Shown here piece after piece: positions 23,322-31,942 of a stretch of 33,770 nucleotides of DNA. Within the stretch, counting starts at the first letter, position 1; every line of letters begins with the position of its first letter. The translations under genes were made by a program, and so were the position numbers. This DNA comes from Halanaerobium sp. (GTDB taxonomy: Bacteria; Bacillota; Halanaerobiia; Halanaerobiales; Halanaerobiaceae), in contig QBLP01000001.1 in NCBI GenBank assembly GCA_003070825.1, forward strand, positions 1-33,770. The letters are read 5' to 3'. Under the pieces are notes generated by a model. That model had not been told where the DNA came from. It was given only the letters and a program-made list of their open reading frames with translations, and searched no databases.

Positions 23322-25301
23322 ATGCCAAAAAATAATTATCCTGGTGATTATGACAGATATTTATTTCATCAGGGCAGACATTATGAGAGTTATGATTTTT
23401 TAGGCTCACATATTACAGAGGAAAAAGGAAAAAAAGGAGTTCGCTTTACAGTCTGGGCACCAAATGCAGAAGAAATAAGTGTAATTGGTGATTTTAATGA
23501 CTGGAATAAAAGTAAAAACCCAATGCAAAAAATCGAAGACTCCGGTATCTGGACTACATTTATTGAAGGTGCAGAAAACAAAATGCACTATAAATACTGG
23601 ATTCGAGGCTACAGGGGTGTTGTTCGGGTTAAAACAGATCCCTATGCAAAAAGACAGGAAACACCTCCCAAGACAGCTTCTCAAATCTATGAGCCTGATA
23701 CATACAGCTGGAGTGATCAAAAATGGCTTAAAAAAAGAAAAAATTCCAATCACCTCAAGGAGCCTCTGAGCATCTATGAAATGCATCTTGGTTCCTGGAA
23801 GCAGGATGATGGAGAATTGATGAATTACAGAGATATTGCCGATGAACTGGTTCCCTATATTAATGAAATGGGCTTTACCCATGTCGAGCTGATGCCTTTA
23901 ACTGAATATCCATTTCCCGGCTCCTGGGGATATCAGACCACAGGCTATTTTGCTCTCACTTCTCGTTATGGAACTCTCGAAGACTTTATGTATTTTGTTG
24001 ACCAGCTGCACCAAAATGATATCGGCGTAATTATGGACTGGGTACCCAGTCACTTCTGTAAAGATGATCACGGCCTGCGTTTATTTGACGGCTCTCATCT
24101 TTTCGAAAGCTCTGATCCCAGAAGAGCAGAAAATATTCAGTGGGATACTTTAAATTTTGATTTTGCTCAAAATGAAATCTGGAGCTTTTTGATTTCCAGT
24201 GCCAATTACTGGATCGATAAATTCCATATAGATGGTTTAAGGGTTGATGCAGTCAGTAACATGCTCTATTTAAATTATGAAAAAGAGGACGGCCAGTGGG
24301 CTGCCAATGAGTATGGGGGCTTTGAAAATCTGGAAGCAATCGAATTCATTAAAGAATTGAACAGTGAAATGTTTGAACGCTACCCCGGCATCTTAATGAT
24401 TGCCGAAGAATCAAGTGCCTGGCCGCTGGTTACAGCTCCTGTCCATGATGGCGGTCTCGGCTTTAATTTCAAATGGAATATGGGCTGGATGAATGATACT
24501 TTAGATTATATGGAAAATGATCCGGTTTATAGAAAATGGGAACATAACAAGCTAACCTTCTCCAGTATGTACAGTCAGAGTGAAAATTATGTGCTGCCAA
24601 TGTCACACGATGAAGTTGTCCATGGTAAAAAATCACTGCTTGATAAAATGCCTGGAGATTACTGGCAGAAGTTTGCCAATTTACGACTTCTATTTACCTA
24701 CATGTACGCCCATCCTGGCAAAAAACTTCTCTTTATGGGCGGGGAATTTGGTCAATTTATTGAATGGAATTATAAACAGGATTTGGACTGGCTTTTACTT
24801 GACTACGAAAAACATCAGTTAACCCAGGATTTTATGCAGGAATTAAATCAGGTTTATCGTAAAGAAAAAGCTCTCTGGGAACTTGATCATGAACATGCAG
24901 GTTTCCGTTGGATAGAAGCAGATGACTATGAACAGAGCGTAATCAGTTTTATCAGGAATTCTGAAAACGAAGCCCAGCAGCTGGTAATTATTTTAAACTT
25001 TACTCCAGTTCCCAGAGATAAATACCGCATTGGAGTACCTGGACCGGGAGAATATGAGCTGCTCTTAAACAGTGATCAAAAAGTTTTTGGTGGTTCAGAT
25101 TATGAAACTGCTGCCAGAGTTAAAACTGAAGAAATTCCTTATCACGGTTTTGATCATTCTATCAGCATCAATCTACCACCCCTGGCTGGAATCTACTTAA
25201 AGTATAAGCAGCAAACTAAAAAGAACGAAAAAACTAAGAAGCTCAAAAAATCAACCCAGGAAAAGAAAGTATCCGAAACTAAAAATTCTAGAAAGAAGTA
25301 G
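23322..25301 (+). CDS. glgB: 1,4-alpha-glucan branching enzyme with Lys-rich tail
   Basis: The 659-residue GH13 enzyme makes alpha-1,6 branches in glycogen. An N-terminal CBM48 module (VRFTVWAPNAEEISVIGDFNDW, about 40-61) precedes the barrel. Catalytic residues are D309 in LRVDAVSNM, E362 in IAEESSAWP and D430 in SHDEVVHG. The last 30 residues (630-659) are an added tail with 13 Lys/Arg, absent from the standard fold. The start follows AAGGAGGG. It is the first gene of glgB-glgC-glgD; TACAAT at 23255-23260 with TTTAGA 16 bp upstream is a tentative promoter. The gap to glgC is 32 bp. Confidence 0.95.
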   Translation: MPKNNYPGDYDRYLFHQGRHYESYDFLGSHITEEKGKKGVRFTVWAPNAEEISVIGDFNDWNKSKNPMQKIEDSGIWTTFIEGAENKMHYKYWIRGYRGVVRVKTDPYAKRQETPPKTASQIYEPDTYSWSDQKWLKKRKNSNHLKEPLSIYEMHLGSWKQDDGELMNYRDIADELVPYINEMGFTHVELMPLTEYPFPGSWGYQTTGYFALTSRYGTLEDFMYFVDQLHQNDIGVIMDWVPSHFCKDDHGLRLFDGSHLFESSDPRRAENIQWDTLNFDFAQNEIWSFLISSANYWIDKFHIDGLRVDAVSNMLYLNYEKEDGQWAANEYGGFENLEAIEFIKELNSEMFERYPGILMIAEESSAWPLVTAPVHDGGLGFNFKWNMGWMNDTLDYMENDPVYRKWEHNKLTFSSMYSQSENYVLPMSHDEVVHGKKSLLDKMPGDYWQKFANLRLLFTYMYAHPGKKLLFMGGEFGQFIEWNYKQDLDWLLLDYEKHQLTQDFMQELNQVYRKEKALWELDHEHAGFRWIEADDYEQSVISFIRNSENEAQQLVIILNFTPVPRDKYRIGVPGPGEYELLLNSDQKVFGGSDYETAARVKTEEIPYHGFDHSISINLPPLAGIYLKYKQQTKKNEKTKKLKKSTQEKKVSETKNSRKK

Positions 25302-25333
25302 TTTAGCTTCAATTTTCAAAGGAGGTAATAAAT

Positions 25334-26527
25334 ATGCCAAAAGAAGAAATGGTGGCCATGCTGCTTGCCGGCGGTAAAGGTACACGGCTGGGGGTTTTAA
25401 CAAAAAACATTGCCAAACCTGCAGTCCCCTTTGGTGCCGAATACAGGCTAATTGACTTTCCCTTAAGTAACTGTACAAATTCTGGAATCACAACTGTTGG
25501 TGTATTAACTCAGTATAAACCACTGGTTTTAAACAGCTATATAGGCAGCGGCAGCTCCTGGGACCTCGACCGCCACAATGGAGGAGTCACAGTCCTTCCT
25601 CCTTATGTTAAAGAAGGTGGAGGCTCCTGGTATAAAGGAACTGCAGATGCAATTTATCAAAATATAGAATTTATCGACATCCATGACCCAGAATATGTAC
25701 TGGTGCTTTCTGGAGACCACATTTATAAAATGGACTATGCAGAGATGTTAAATTACCACAAGGCTAAAAATGCTGATATCTCTATTGGAGTTCTCGAAGT
25801 CCCCTGGGAAGAAACCCACCGCTTTGGGATAATGAACACCAATGAAGATCAAAAAATCATTGAATTCCAGGAAAAACCAGAAAATGCTAAAAACAATCTG
25901 GCCTCAATGGGAATTTATATTTTCAACTGGGAATATTTGCGTAAATATCTGATTGAGGAAGCCGAAGAAAATGATGATTCAGCCGGTGATTTTGGCCACA
26001 ATATTATTCCCAAAATGATGGCTGATAATCTCAACTTCTATGCCTATACGTTTAGAGATTACTGGAAGGATGTAGGAACCATAGAAAGTTACTGGCATGC
26101 TCATATGGATCTCTTAGGCGAAAAACCTGAGCTTGATCTGCAGGATCGAAATTGGGTTATCTATAGTGTTAATCCCAACCGTCCTCCCCAGTATCTCTCG
26201 GAGGATGCGGTGGTAGATAATTCAATGATCAATAAAGGAACTCAAATAATGGGAACAGTTAAAAACTCTGTTCTCTTCTATGGAGTTAAGGTAGCCCAGG
26301 ATGCAGTTGTTGAAGATTCTGTCATCCTGCCCAACACCAGAATCAGCAGTGGAGCTCAGATTAAGAACTCTATTGTTGGCAGAAATGTAATAGTCGAAAA
26401 AGATTCGAAAATAGGAATCGAAGCAGCTGAGGAAAATACTGAGGATGAATTAAAGATCACTGTAATCGGTGATGATGAGGTCATTCCAGAAGCCTCAAAT
26501 ATTAAAGCAGGAATGGTGGTGGGATAA
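25334..26527 (+). CDS. glgC: Glucose-1-phosphate adenylyltransferase, catalytic subunit
   Basis: The 397-residue enzyme forms ADP-glucose from ATP and glucose-1-phosphate, the committed step of glycogen synthesis. It shows the nucleotidyl-transferase loop LLAGGKGTRLGVLT, the FGAEYRLIDFPLSNC motif, SGDHIYKMDY with the catalytic Asp, FQEKPENA and the C-terminal left-handed beta-helix region (VEDSVILPNTRI, IKNSIVGRNVIV). The ribosome site is a perfect AAAGGAGGT. The stop is followed directly by a possible ATG of glgD. Substrate supply could come from the sucrose phosphorylase encoded 3.5 kb downstream. Confidence 0.96.
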   Translation: MPKEEMVAMLLAGGKGTRLGVLTKNIAKPAVPFGAEYRLIDFPLSNCTNSGITTVGVLTQYKPLVLNSYIGSGSSWDLDRHNGGVTVLPPYVKEGGGSWYKGTADAIYQNIEFIDIHDPEYVLVLSGDHIYKMDYAEMLNYHKAKNADISIGVLEVPWEETHRFGIMNTNEDQKIIEFQEKPENAKNNLASMGIYIFNWEYLRKYLIEEAEENDDSAGDFGHNIIPKMMADNLNFYAYTFRDYWKDVGTIESYWHAHMDLLGEKPELDLQDRNWVIYSVNPNRPPQYLSEDAVVDNSMINKGTQIMGTVKNSVLFYGVKVAQDAVVEDSVILPNTRISSGAQIKNSIVGRNVIVEKDSKIGIEAAEENTEDELKITVIGDDEVIPEASNIKAGMVVG

Positions 26528-26566
26528 ATGATGATGACACCGATCTATAAAAAAGGCGGAGCAAAT

Positions 26567-27682
26567 ATGAATAATGTAATGGCTATTATCAACAATGCCC
26601 TCGATGAGTCATTTCTGGATAAACTAACCGGTCACCGTTCTTTAGCATCTGTTCCTTTTGGAGCTCGCTACCGGCTGATTGACTTTCCTTTATCCAATCT
26701 TGTTAACTCAGGGGTAACCAATGTTGGTCTGCTGCTGCAGACAAAGTATCGTTCCCTGATGGACCATATTGGTTTTGGTAAGGCCTGGGATTTAGACCGC
26801 AAACGCAACGGACTCTTCATCCTGCCCCCAGCCCATATTTATCAGGCAAATCGAGCTTATAAGGGAGACCTGCAGAACTTTGCCAGCAATATCGATTATA
26901 TTAAACGCAGCACCCAGGAATATGTTATCATCGGCAGCCCAAATGTGGTGGCCAATATTGACTACCGGGATGCCTTTAAGTACCATGTGGAAAATGATAA
27001 TGATATTACAATAATTTACCGTGAACTTGACGTTTTCCGCCGTGATACAACCTATACTGTGATTAATACTGATGATAATGACCGGATTATCGATATGAAG
27101 GTTGATCCCAAGAAGAATTTTTACAAAAAAATATCAATGCAGAAATATATTATGAAAAAGGAACTGCTGCTTGATATTATTGATGATTGCATTTCCAAAG
27201 GGGAATGGGATTTTGTCAAAAATGCTATTATTGGAAACCTGGATAATTTAAAAGTTTACGGCTACCCCTTCCGTTCTTATGCAGCTGTCATCAATTCGAT
27301 TAATGGCTACTATAAAAGCAATCTTGAACTATTAAAGCCAAATGTCTGGCAGGATCTTTTTCTTAAAAATGGTCCAATCTATACCAAACCTAAAGATGAG
27401 GCCCCTACTGCCTATAAAAATGGAGTAAATGCCCGCAACATTCTGGCAGCAAATGGCTGCTCAATTAAAGGTGAGGTAAAAAATAGTATTTTATTTAGAG
27501 GTGTTAAAGTTCACCCCGGAGCAGTGATTAAAAACTCAGTTATTATGCAGAAATCAGAAATTGGTGAAAATGCCTATCTGGAAAATGTAATTCTGGATAA
27601 GGGAGTGCAGATAACTGCCAATAAATCACTTAAGGGAGACACCAATTTACCAATGATCATTGCTAAAAATACTATCGTTTAA
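26567..27682 (+). CDS. glgD: GlgD, regulatory ADP-glucose pyrophosphorylase-like subunit
   Basis: The 371-residue paralogue of GlgC keeps VPFGARYRLIDFPLSNLVNSG and the C-terminal beta-helix, but lacks the GGxGxRL catalytic loop: the N-terminus runs AIINNALDESFLDKLTG. GlgD of Firmicutes forms a heterotetramer with GlgC and raises its activity. I choose ATG 26567 because GGCGGA is 6-7 bases upstream and the product then begins like other GlgD proteins; the earlier ATG at 26528 abuts the glgC stop. A 28-bp perfect palindrome terminator follows. Confidence 0.93.
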   Translation: MNNVMAIINNALDESFLDKLTGHRSLASVPFGARYRLIDFPLSNLVNSGVTNVGLLLQTKYRSLMDHIGFGKAWDLDRKRNGLFILPPAHIYQANRAYKGDLQNFASNIDYIKRSTQEYVIIGSPNVVANIDYRDAFKYHVENDNDITIIYRELDVFRRDTTYTVINTDDNDRIIDMKVDPKKNFYKKISMQKYIMKKELLLDIIDDCISKGEWDFVKNAIIGNLDNLKVYGYPFRSYAAVINSINGYYKSNLELLKPNVWQDLFLKNGPIYTKPKDEAPTAYKNGVNARNILAANGCSIKGEVKNSILFRGVKVHPGAVIKNSVIMQKSEIGENAYLENVILDKGVQITANKSLKGDTNLPMIIAKNTIV

Positions 27683-27709
27683 TTTAAATTAAAACTAGAT
27701 AAATTATTT

Positions 27710-27737
27710 AAAGGCAGGGGAAGCTTCCCCTGCCTTT
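27710..27737. terminator. Bidirectional terminator between convergent glgD and the symporter gene
   Basis: A 28-bp perfect palindrome (AAAGGCAGGGGAAG and its reverse complement) lies between the two convergent genes, with T-rich sequence on the glgD side and an A/T-rich flank on the other. It should stop transcription from both directions. Confidence 0.88.
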
Positions 27738-27775
27738 GCTTTACTTTAATTTTTTTAATTTAATTTTTCTGTTGA

Positions 27776-29143
27776 TCAGGCAGCCTGATCATTTTCTACT
27801 TCCAGTAAATAATCATCCTTTTCCCTGACAATTACTCCGGCCAGAACAACCAGAGCAATTAAGTTTGGAGCTGCCATCAGCCCATTTAAAGTATCAGCTA
27901 AAAGCCAGATTGGTTCTAAAGCACCAACTGCCCCCACCAAAAGCAGGACTACAAAAACAAAGCGGTATGGTTTTACTATTTTCTTACCGAATAAATACTT
28001 CCAGCTTTCTTCTCCATAAAAACTCCAGGTAAGCATTGTAGTATAGGCAAAAATTATGATACTGATATTAATTATATAACCACCTGGACCGGGCAGGCCA
28101 CGGGTAAATCCTTCTGCTGCCAGAACTGCACCTGTTTCTCCAGTTCCCAGAGCCCCGGTTAATAAAATTACTAAAGCTGTAATTGTACCGACAACAATGG
28201 TATCAATAAACACTTCCCAGATACCCCACATTCCCTGACGGGTTGGCTTATTCCGTGCCTGAGCATGGACCATAGAAGCTGCTCCCAGCCCGGCTTCATT
28301 AGAAAACACACCGCGGGCGATACCAAAGCGAACTGCCATCCTGACTGAGGCACCTGCAAAACCGCCAAAAGCTGCTGTCGGATTAAAAGCACTACTTACT
28401 ATCTCGGCCAAAACTGCTGGCACCTGTGTGATATTGGCAAAAATTATAACTGCACCACCGATAAAATAAAAAGCTGCCATTAAAGGAACTAATTTTTCTG
28501 CTACCTTTCCAATTCTCTTAATTCCTCCCAGAACAACCAGCCCCACCAAAAACGATACAGCAAGACCTGTAATCCAGCTTGGGACAGCAAAACCATCTTC
28601 AGCTGCATGAGCCAGAGTATTCGACTGCACCATGTTTCCAATTCCAAAAGCTGCCATTCCTGCAAAAAATGCATATAAGGAAGCCAGCCATTTCCAGCGG
28701 CCGCCCATTCCCTTTTCTATATAATACATAACTCCACCACTGTACTCATCTTCACCGGTCTTTTCTCTAAATTTAACTCCCAGCTGAGCTTCAGCAAATT
28801 TGGTTGCCATTCCTACCAGCGCAGAAATCCACATCCAGAAAACTGCTCCCGGGCCACCTAGTGATAGAGCTGTAGATACACCGGCAATATTTCCAACTCC
28901 CAGTGTTGCCGCCATCGCTGAACTAATAGCCTGAAAAGATGATAAAACACCTTCTTCATTCTCAACATCTCTCCGAAAATAGCGGCCAAAACTTTTGTCC
29001 CAGGACAGTTTAAAATGCTTAAACTGTAAAAAATTAAGCCTAATTGTTAAATAAAGACCTGTTCCCACCAGCAGAAATAAAAAAGGTGGTCCCCAGACAA
29101 TCGAATTAACTGTACTATTAATTGATAAAAACCATTCTAACAT
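27776..29143 (-). CDS. AGCS-family sodium:alanine/glycine symporter
   Basis: The 455-residue integral membrane protein has about 10-11 hydrophobic helices and the family signature GLYLTIRLNFLQF near the N-terminus, AMAATLGVGNIAGVSTALSLGGPGAVFWMW in the substrate/sodium-binding region, and RFGIARGVFSNEAGLGAASMVHA. AGCS carriers import alanine or glycine with Na+, apt for a salt-loving anaerobe. The ATG follows AAGGAGG. TATAAT at 29192-29197 (minus strand) may be its -10, without a good -35. The exact amino acid is not determined. Confidence 0.93.
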   Translation of the reverse strand: MLEWFLSINSTVNSIVWGPPFLFLLVGTGLYLTIRLNFLQFKHFKLSWDKSFGRYFRRDVENEEGVLSSFQAISSAMAATLGVGNIAGVSTALSLGGPGAVFWMWISALVGMATKFAEAQLGVKFREKTGEDEYSGGVMYYIEKGMGGRWKWLASLYAFFAGMAAFGIGNMVQSNTLAHAAEDGFAVPSWITGLAVSFLVGLVVLGGIKRIGKVAEKLVPLMAAFYFIGGAVIIFANITQVPAVLAEIVSSAFNPTAAFGGFAGASVRMAVRFGIARGVFSNEAGLGAASMVHAQARNKPTRQGMWGIWEVFIDTIVVGTITALVILLTGALGTGETGAVLAAEGFTRGLPGPGGYIINISIIIFAYTTMLTWSFYGEESWKYLFGKKIVKPYRFVFVVLLLVGAVGALEPIWLLADTLNGLMAAPNLIALVVLAGVIVREKDDYLLEVENDQAA

Positions 29144-29254
29144 AAATTTCCTCCTTGTCTTCTCTAATTATAAATTTATGATGATAAAAAAATTATATCA
29201 TATATCTAAAATATTAAAATGATTATCCATGTATACATTGACTTTCTGGGTGAT

Positions 29255-30229
29255 TTACGCTGATTCTCTTACAACTAATTCCACATCGAGAATATTTTTC
29301 TGTTCAATTTCTTCTCCTGCTATTTCTTTAAGCAGAAGCTCTACTGATTTTCTGGCGATCTCTGCTGCCGGCTGCCTGATTGTAGTTATTTCGGGACTGT
29401 AGAGGCTGGCCAGCTCCAGATCATCATAACCGATAACTTTTAAATCCTGAGGCACCCTGATTCCATTTGCCTTCGCTTCTTTAATTACAGCTGCAGCAAT
29501 CAAATCACTGCTGGCAAAAATACCGTCAACAACTCGATCTGAGTCAAAAATTTCTCGGGCCAGTTTTCTGTACTCCTGGCGGTCAAAACTATTTAACTGA
29601 CACTGATAATCATCAACCTTAAAGCCGGCGTCATTTATCGTCTGTTTAAAAGCCTGGTAGCGCTGATTGGAAAGCAAATCAAGCTCCAGACTGCCGCCAA
29701 TATACGCAACTTTCTCTGCCCCTGCTGCCAGTAAGTGCTCAGCTGCCAGTTTTCCACCCTTAAGATTATCAGAGCAAATATAGGGAATGCCTTCAAACTG
29801 GCGGTCAAAAGTCAGCACCGGCAGGTCAACCTTCATTTCAGCAGCAATATCTAAAGTATGGCTGGCCAGGAAAATTCCATCTACCTGCTGAGCTCTGAGC
29901 ATATTGATATAATCTTTTTCCTTAGCTGCCTCCATCTGCGAATTACAGAGCATAATCTTATAGTCATTCTGATAGGCAAACTCTTCAAAATAAGACAATA
30001 GACTGCTGAAAAAGGGATGCTTAACCGCCGGCAGAATTACTCCCAAAATATTTGATTTCTTTTTGGAAAGTGACCTGGCAACAGCATTCGGTCTGTAATT
30101 TAACTGATCCATCACCTGATAGACCTTTTCCCGGGTCTCTTCTGCTATGTAGCCGCGATTGTTGATCACTCTTGAAACTGTAGTAACTGTTACCCCTGCT
30201 TTTTCGGCCACATCCTTCTGAGTGGTCAT
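29255..30229 (-). CDS. LacI-family transcriptional regulator, probably of sucrose utilisation
   Basis: The 324-residue protein has the LacI helix-turn-helix (TQKDVAEKAGVTVTTVSRVIN, residues 3-23), the YRPNAVARSL hinge and the periplasmic-binding-protein-like effector domain (FDRQFEGIPYICSDN, VIGYDDLELASLYSPEITTIRQP). It lies just downstream of sucrose phosphorylase, whose promoter bears a LacI-type palindrome, so it most likely represses that gene until a sugar binds. A terminator-like hairpin ends 22 bases before its start. The effector is unknown. Confidence 0.92.
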   Translation of the reverse strand: MTTQKDVAEKAGVTVTTVSRVINNRGYIAEETREKVYQVMDQLNYRPNAVARSLSKKKSNILGVILPAVKHPFFSSLLSYFEEFAYQNDYKIMLCNSQMEAAKEKDYINMLRAQQVDGIFLASHTLDIAAEMKVDLPVLTFDRQFEGIPYICSDNLKGGKLAAEHLLAAGAEKVAYIGGSLELDLLSNQRYQAFKQTINDAGFKVDDYQCQLNSFDRQEYRKLAREIFDSDRVVDGIFASSDLIAAAVIKEAKANGIRVPQDLKVIGYDDLELASLYSPEITTIRQPAAEIARKSVELLLKEIAGEEIEQKNILDVELVVRESA

Positions 30230-30250
30230 CTTTAATCAACCTCCTTAGTT

Positions 30251-30296
30251 AAAAACCCCTTAAATTAATAGCTTTAAACTATTTCAACTTAAGGGG
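30251..30296 (-). terminator. Hairpin with U tail between sucrose phosphorylase and the LacI gene
   Basis: On the minus strand CCCCTTAA pairs with TTAAGGGG, with an inner AATAG/CTATT stem, followed by five U residues. It should end the sucrose phosphorylase transcript, or act as a leaky barrier limiting lacI expression, since no separate promoter for lacI is evident after it. Confidence 0.8.
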
Positions 30297-30354
30297 CTCA
30301 TTGTTAACTTTTTCTATTAAAATTTTTCGATTTTAAATCAACTGAGACAGCTTT

Positions 30355-31806
30355 TTAGAGTTCTAAAGTCTCCATTACTCCTTTTTGCTGATCATAATAT
30401 TCAATCTCAAAACTATCCTGACTGAAATCTGCCTCTAAAACTGCTCTGGACTCACCATTCTGCCAGCTGATCTTAAGTTCTTCTTCCCGCTCAGAATCAT
30501 GGATAGTATAGTCGCCGGCAAAAGCAGGATAGGAATTGCGGAATTCCATCAATTTGATCAATTTCTGAACTACCGGTCTTTGAACCTCAGACTCAATTTC
30601 TGCCTTAGAATAATAGTGGCGGTTAATATTGCGCCCCACCTTTGTCTCTTCCAGTAATTCAATATCATTTTCCCCAGCCAGCATCCCTACATAGTAAACC
30701 TGGGGAATTCCGGGGGCAAAAAACTGAACTGCCCTTGCTAAAAGGTAAGAATCATCATTATTTCCCAAAGCAGAATAATAACTGCAGTTAATCTGGTAAA
30801 TATCTAAGTTGTCATAGGCCTCACTGCTGTAAACTTTTTTAACATTGGAGCCGCGCTGGTAGAGCATTTCTCTGGTTTCTTCTATCTCCTGATCGGTCAT
30901 TAGGTCTTTAACATCAACTACCCCAATCCCATCATGAGTATCTAAGGTTGTGTACTGATTGGCAGGTGCTTTTTTAAGCCAGTCTCTTAAGCGTTTGGAT
31001 GTAGAGCTGTAAATTGAGTGCAGTAAGAGCATCGGCAGAGAAAAATCATAAACTGGGTGTCCTTTCTCAGCAATTTTAAGCTGAATTGAATGGTGCTCGT
31101 GGATTTCCGGTAAAATTTCCACATCTTTTTCAGCCAGAATATCCTTACAGTAATCTAAAAGTTCCCAGATATCAGGCTCGATAAAAAAGCAGCTTGTTCC
31201 CGCCTTTTTAATTGCATAAGCAAAGGCATCAAGTCTGATAATTGAAGCTCCCTGCTCAGCTAAAAATTCGAGACTTTCTCTAATAAAATTCTTAACTACC
31301 TCAGATTCCATATTTAAATCCAGCTGTTCTTCGGCAAAGGTGCACCAGATCTTCTCTGTTGTCCCATCAGCAAAATCAACATCAATATAGGGAGCCCGCG
31401 GTTTACGCTTATAAATTAAATCGACTTCCTCTTCTGTTGGCTCACCGTTTTCCCAGAAGTCCTTGTAGCGGATAAAAAAATCAGAGTACTTTGAATCATC
31501 TTTATGCTGCTTAAAATCTTTAAAATACTCAGACTGCTTTGAAATGTGATTGACCATAAAATCAAACATCAGGTAATAATTATCTGCCAGAGCCTGTATA
31601 TCATCCCAGTCCCCAAATTTTGGATCAACTTCTCTGTAGGTTAAAGGTGCAAAACCTCTATCTGCAGAAGAAGGAAAAAATGGGAGAATATGAACTCCTC
31701 CCACCGCATCCTTAAAATGTTTATCCAGCACTTCTTTTAGATCCTCTAAATTCTGACCCATACTATCGGCATATGTAATTAACATCACTTTATTCTCTGC
31801 TGACAA
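30355..31806 (-). CDS. Sucrose phosphorylase (GH13_18)
   Basis: The 483-residue enzyme converts sucrose and phosphate to glucose-1-phosphate and fructose. Residues D193 in RLDAFAYAIKKAGTS (nucleophile), E234 in LPEIHEHH (acid/base) and D292 in LDTHDGIG match the sucrose phosphorylase catalytic set, and the sequence NVKKVYSSEAYDNLDIYQIN resembles lactic-acid-bacterial enzymes. There is no signal peptide, so sucrose must be imported intact. The start is a TTG at 31806 with GGAGGG 6 bases upstream. Close relatives act on sucrose-6-phosphate, glucosylglycerol or glucosylglycerate, so substrate is likely but not certain. A LacI-type operator overlaps the promoter. Confidence 0.9.
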   Translation of the reverse strand: MSAENKVMLITYADSMGQNLEDLKEVLDKHFKDAVGGVHILPFFPSSADRGFAPLTYREVDPKFGDWDDIQALADNYYLMFDFMVNHISKQSEYFKDFKQHKDDSKYSDFFIRYKDFWENGEPTEEEVDLIYKRKPRAPYIDVDFADGTTEKIWCTFAEEQLDLNMESEVVKNFIRESLEFLAEQGASIIRLDAFAYAIKKAGTSCFFIEPDIWELLDYCKDILAEKDVEILPEIHEHHSIQLKIAEKGHPVYDFSLPMLLLHSIYSSTSKRLRDWLKKAPANQYTTLDTHDGIGVVDVKDLMTDQEIEETREMLYQRGSNVKKVYSSEAYDNLDIYQINCSYYSALGNNDDSYLLARAVQFFAPGIPQVYYVGMLAGENDIELLEETKVGRNINRHYYSKAEIESEVQRPVVQKLIKLMEFRNSYPAFAGDYTIHDSEREEELKISWQNGESRAVLEADFSQDSFEIEYYDQQKGVMETLEL

Positions 31807-31852
31807 CTTAATCCCTCCAGAAATTTTATTTTAAATTTTAAATTATATCTAT

Positions 31853-31881
31853 ATTTTATTATCTCGAATTTTATATGTCAA
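31853..31881 (-). promoter_or_regulatory. Sigma-A promoter of sucrose phosphorylase
   Basis: The minus strand reads TTGACA (31876-31881), 17 bp, then TAAAAT (31853-31858). The LacI-type operator overlaps the -35 box. Confidence 0.8.
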
Positions 31882-31891
31882 GCGCTTAACA
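31876..31891 (-). promoter_or_regulatory. LacI-type operator over the -35 box of sucrose phosphorylase
   Basis: TGTTAAGCGCTTGACA is a 16-bp palindrome with one mismatched pair and a central AAGCGCTT, the CG-centred form typical of LacI-family operators. I saw no second copy in the window. Confidence 0.7.
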
Positions 31892-31898
31892 TATTTTC

Positions 31899-31927
31899 TA
31901 AAAAAAGAAGGGCCTCAGCCCTCCTTT
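31899..31927 (-). terminator. Intrinsic terminator of the DUF4914 gene
   Basis: On the minus strand GGAGGGC-TGAG-GCCCTTC is followed by a run of seven U residues. It lies about 16 bases past the DUF4914 stop and directly upstream of the sucrose phosphorylase promoter. Confidence 0.88.
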
Positions 31928-31942
31928 TTCCTAATTATAATT

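Noticed and set aside
23406..23882. 158-residue minus-strand ORF inside glgB
   Set aside because: Cysteine- and Phe-rich composition is that of a shadow frame; glgB on the other strand is a complete family match.
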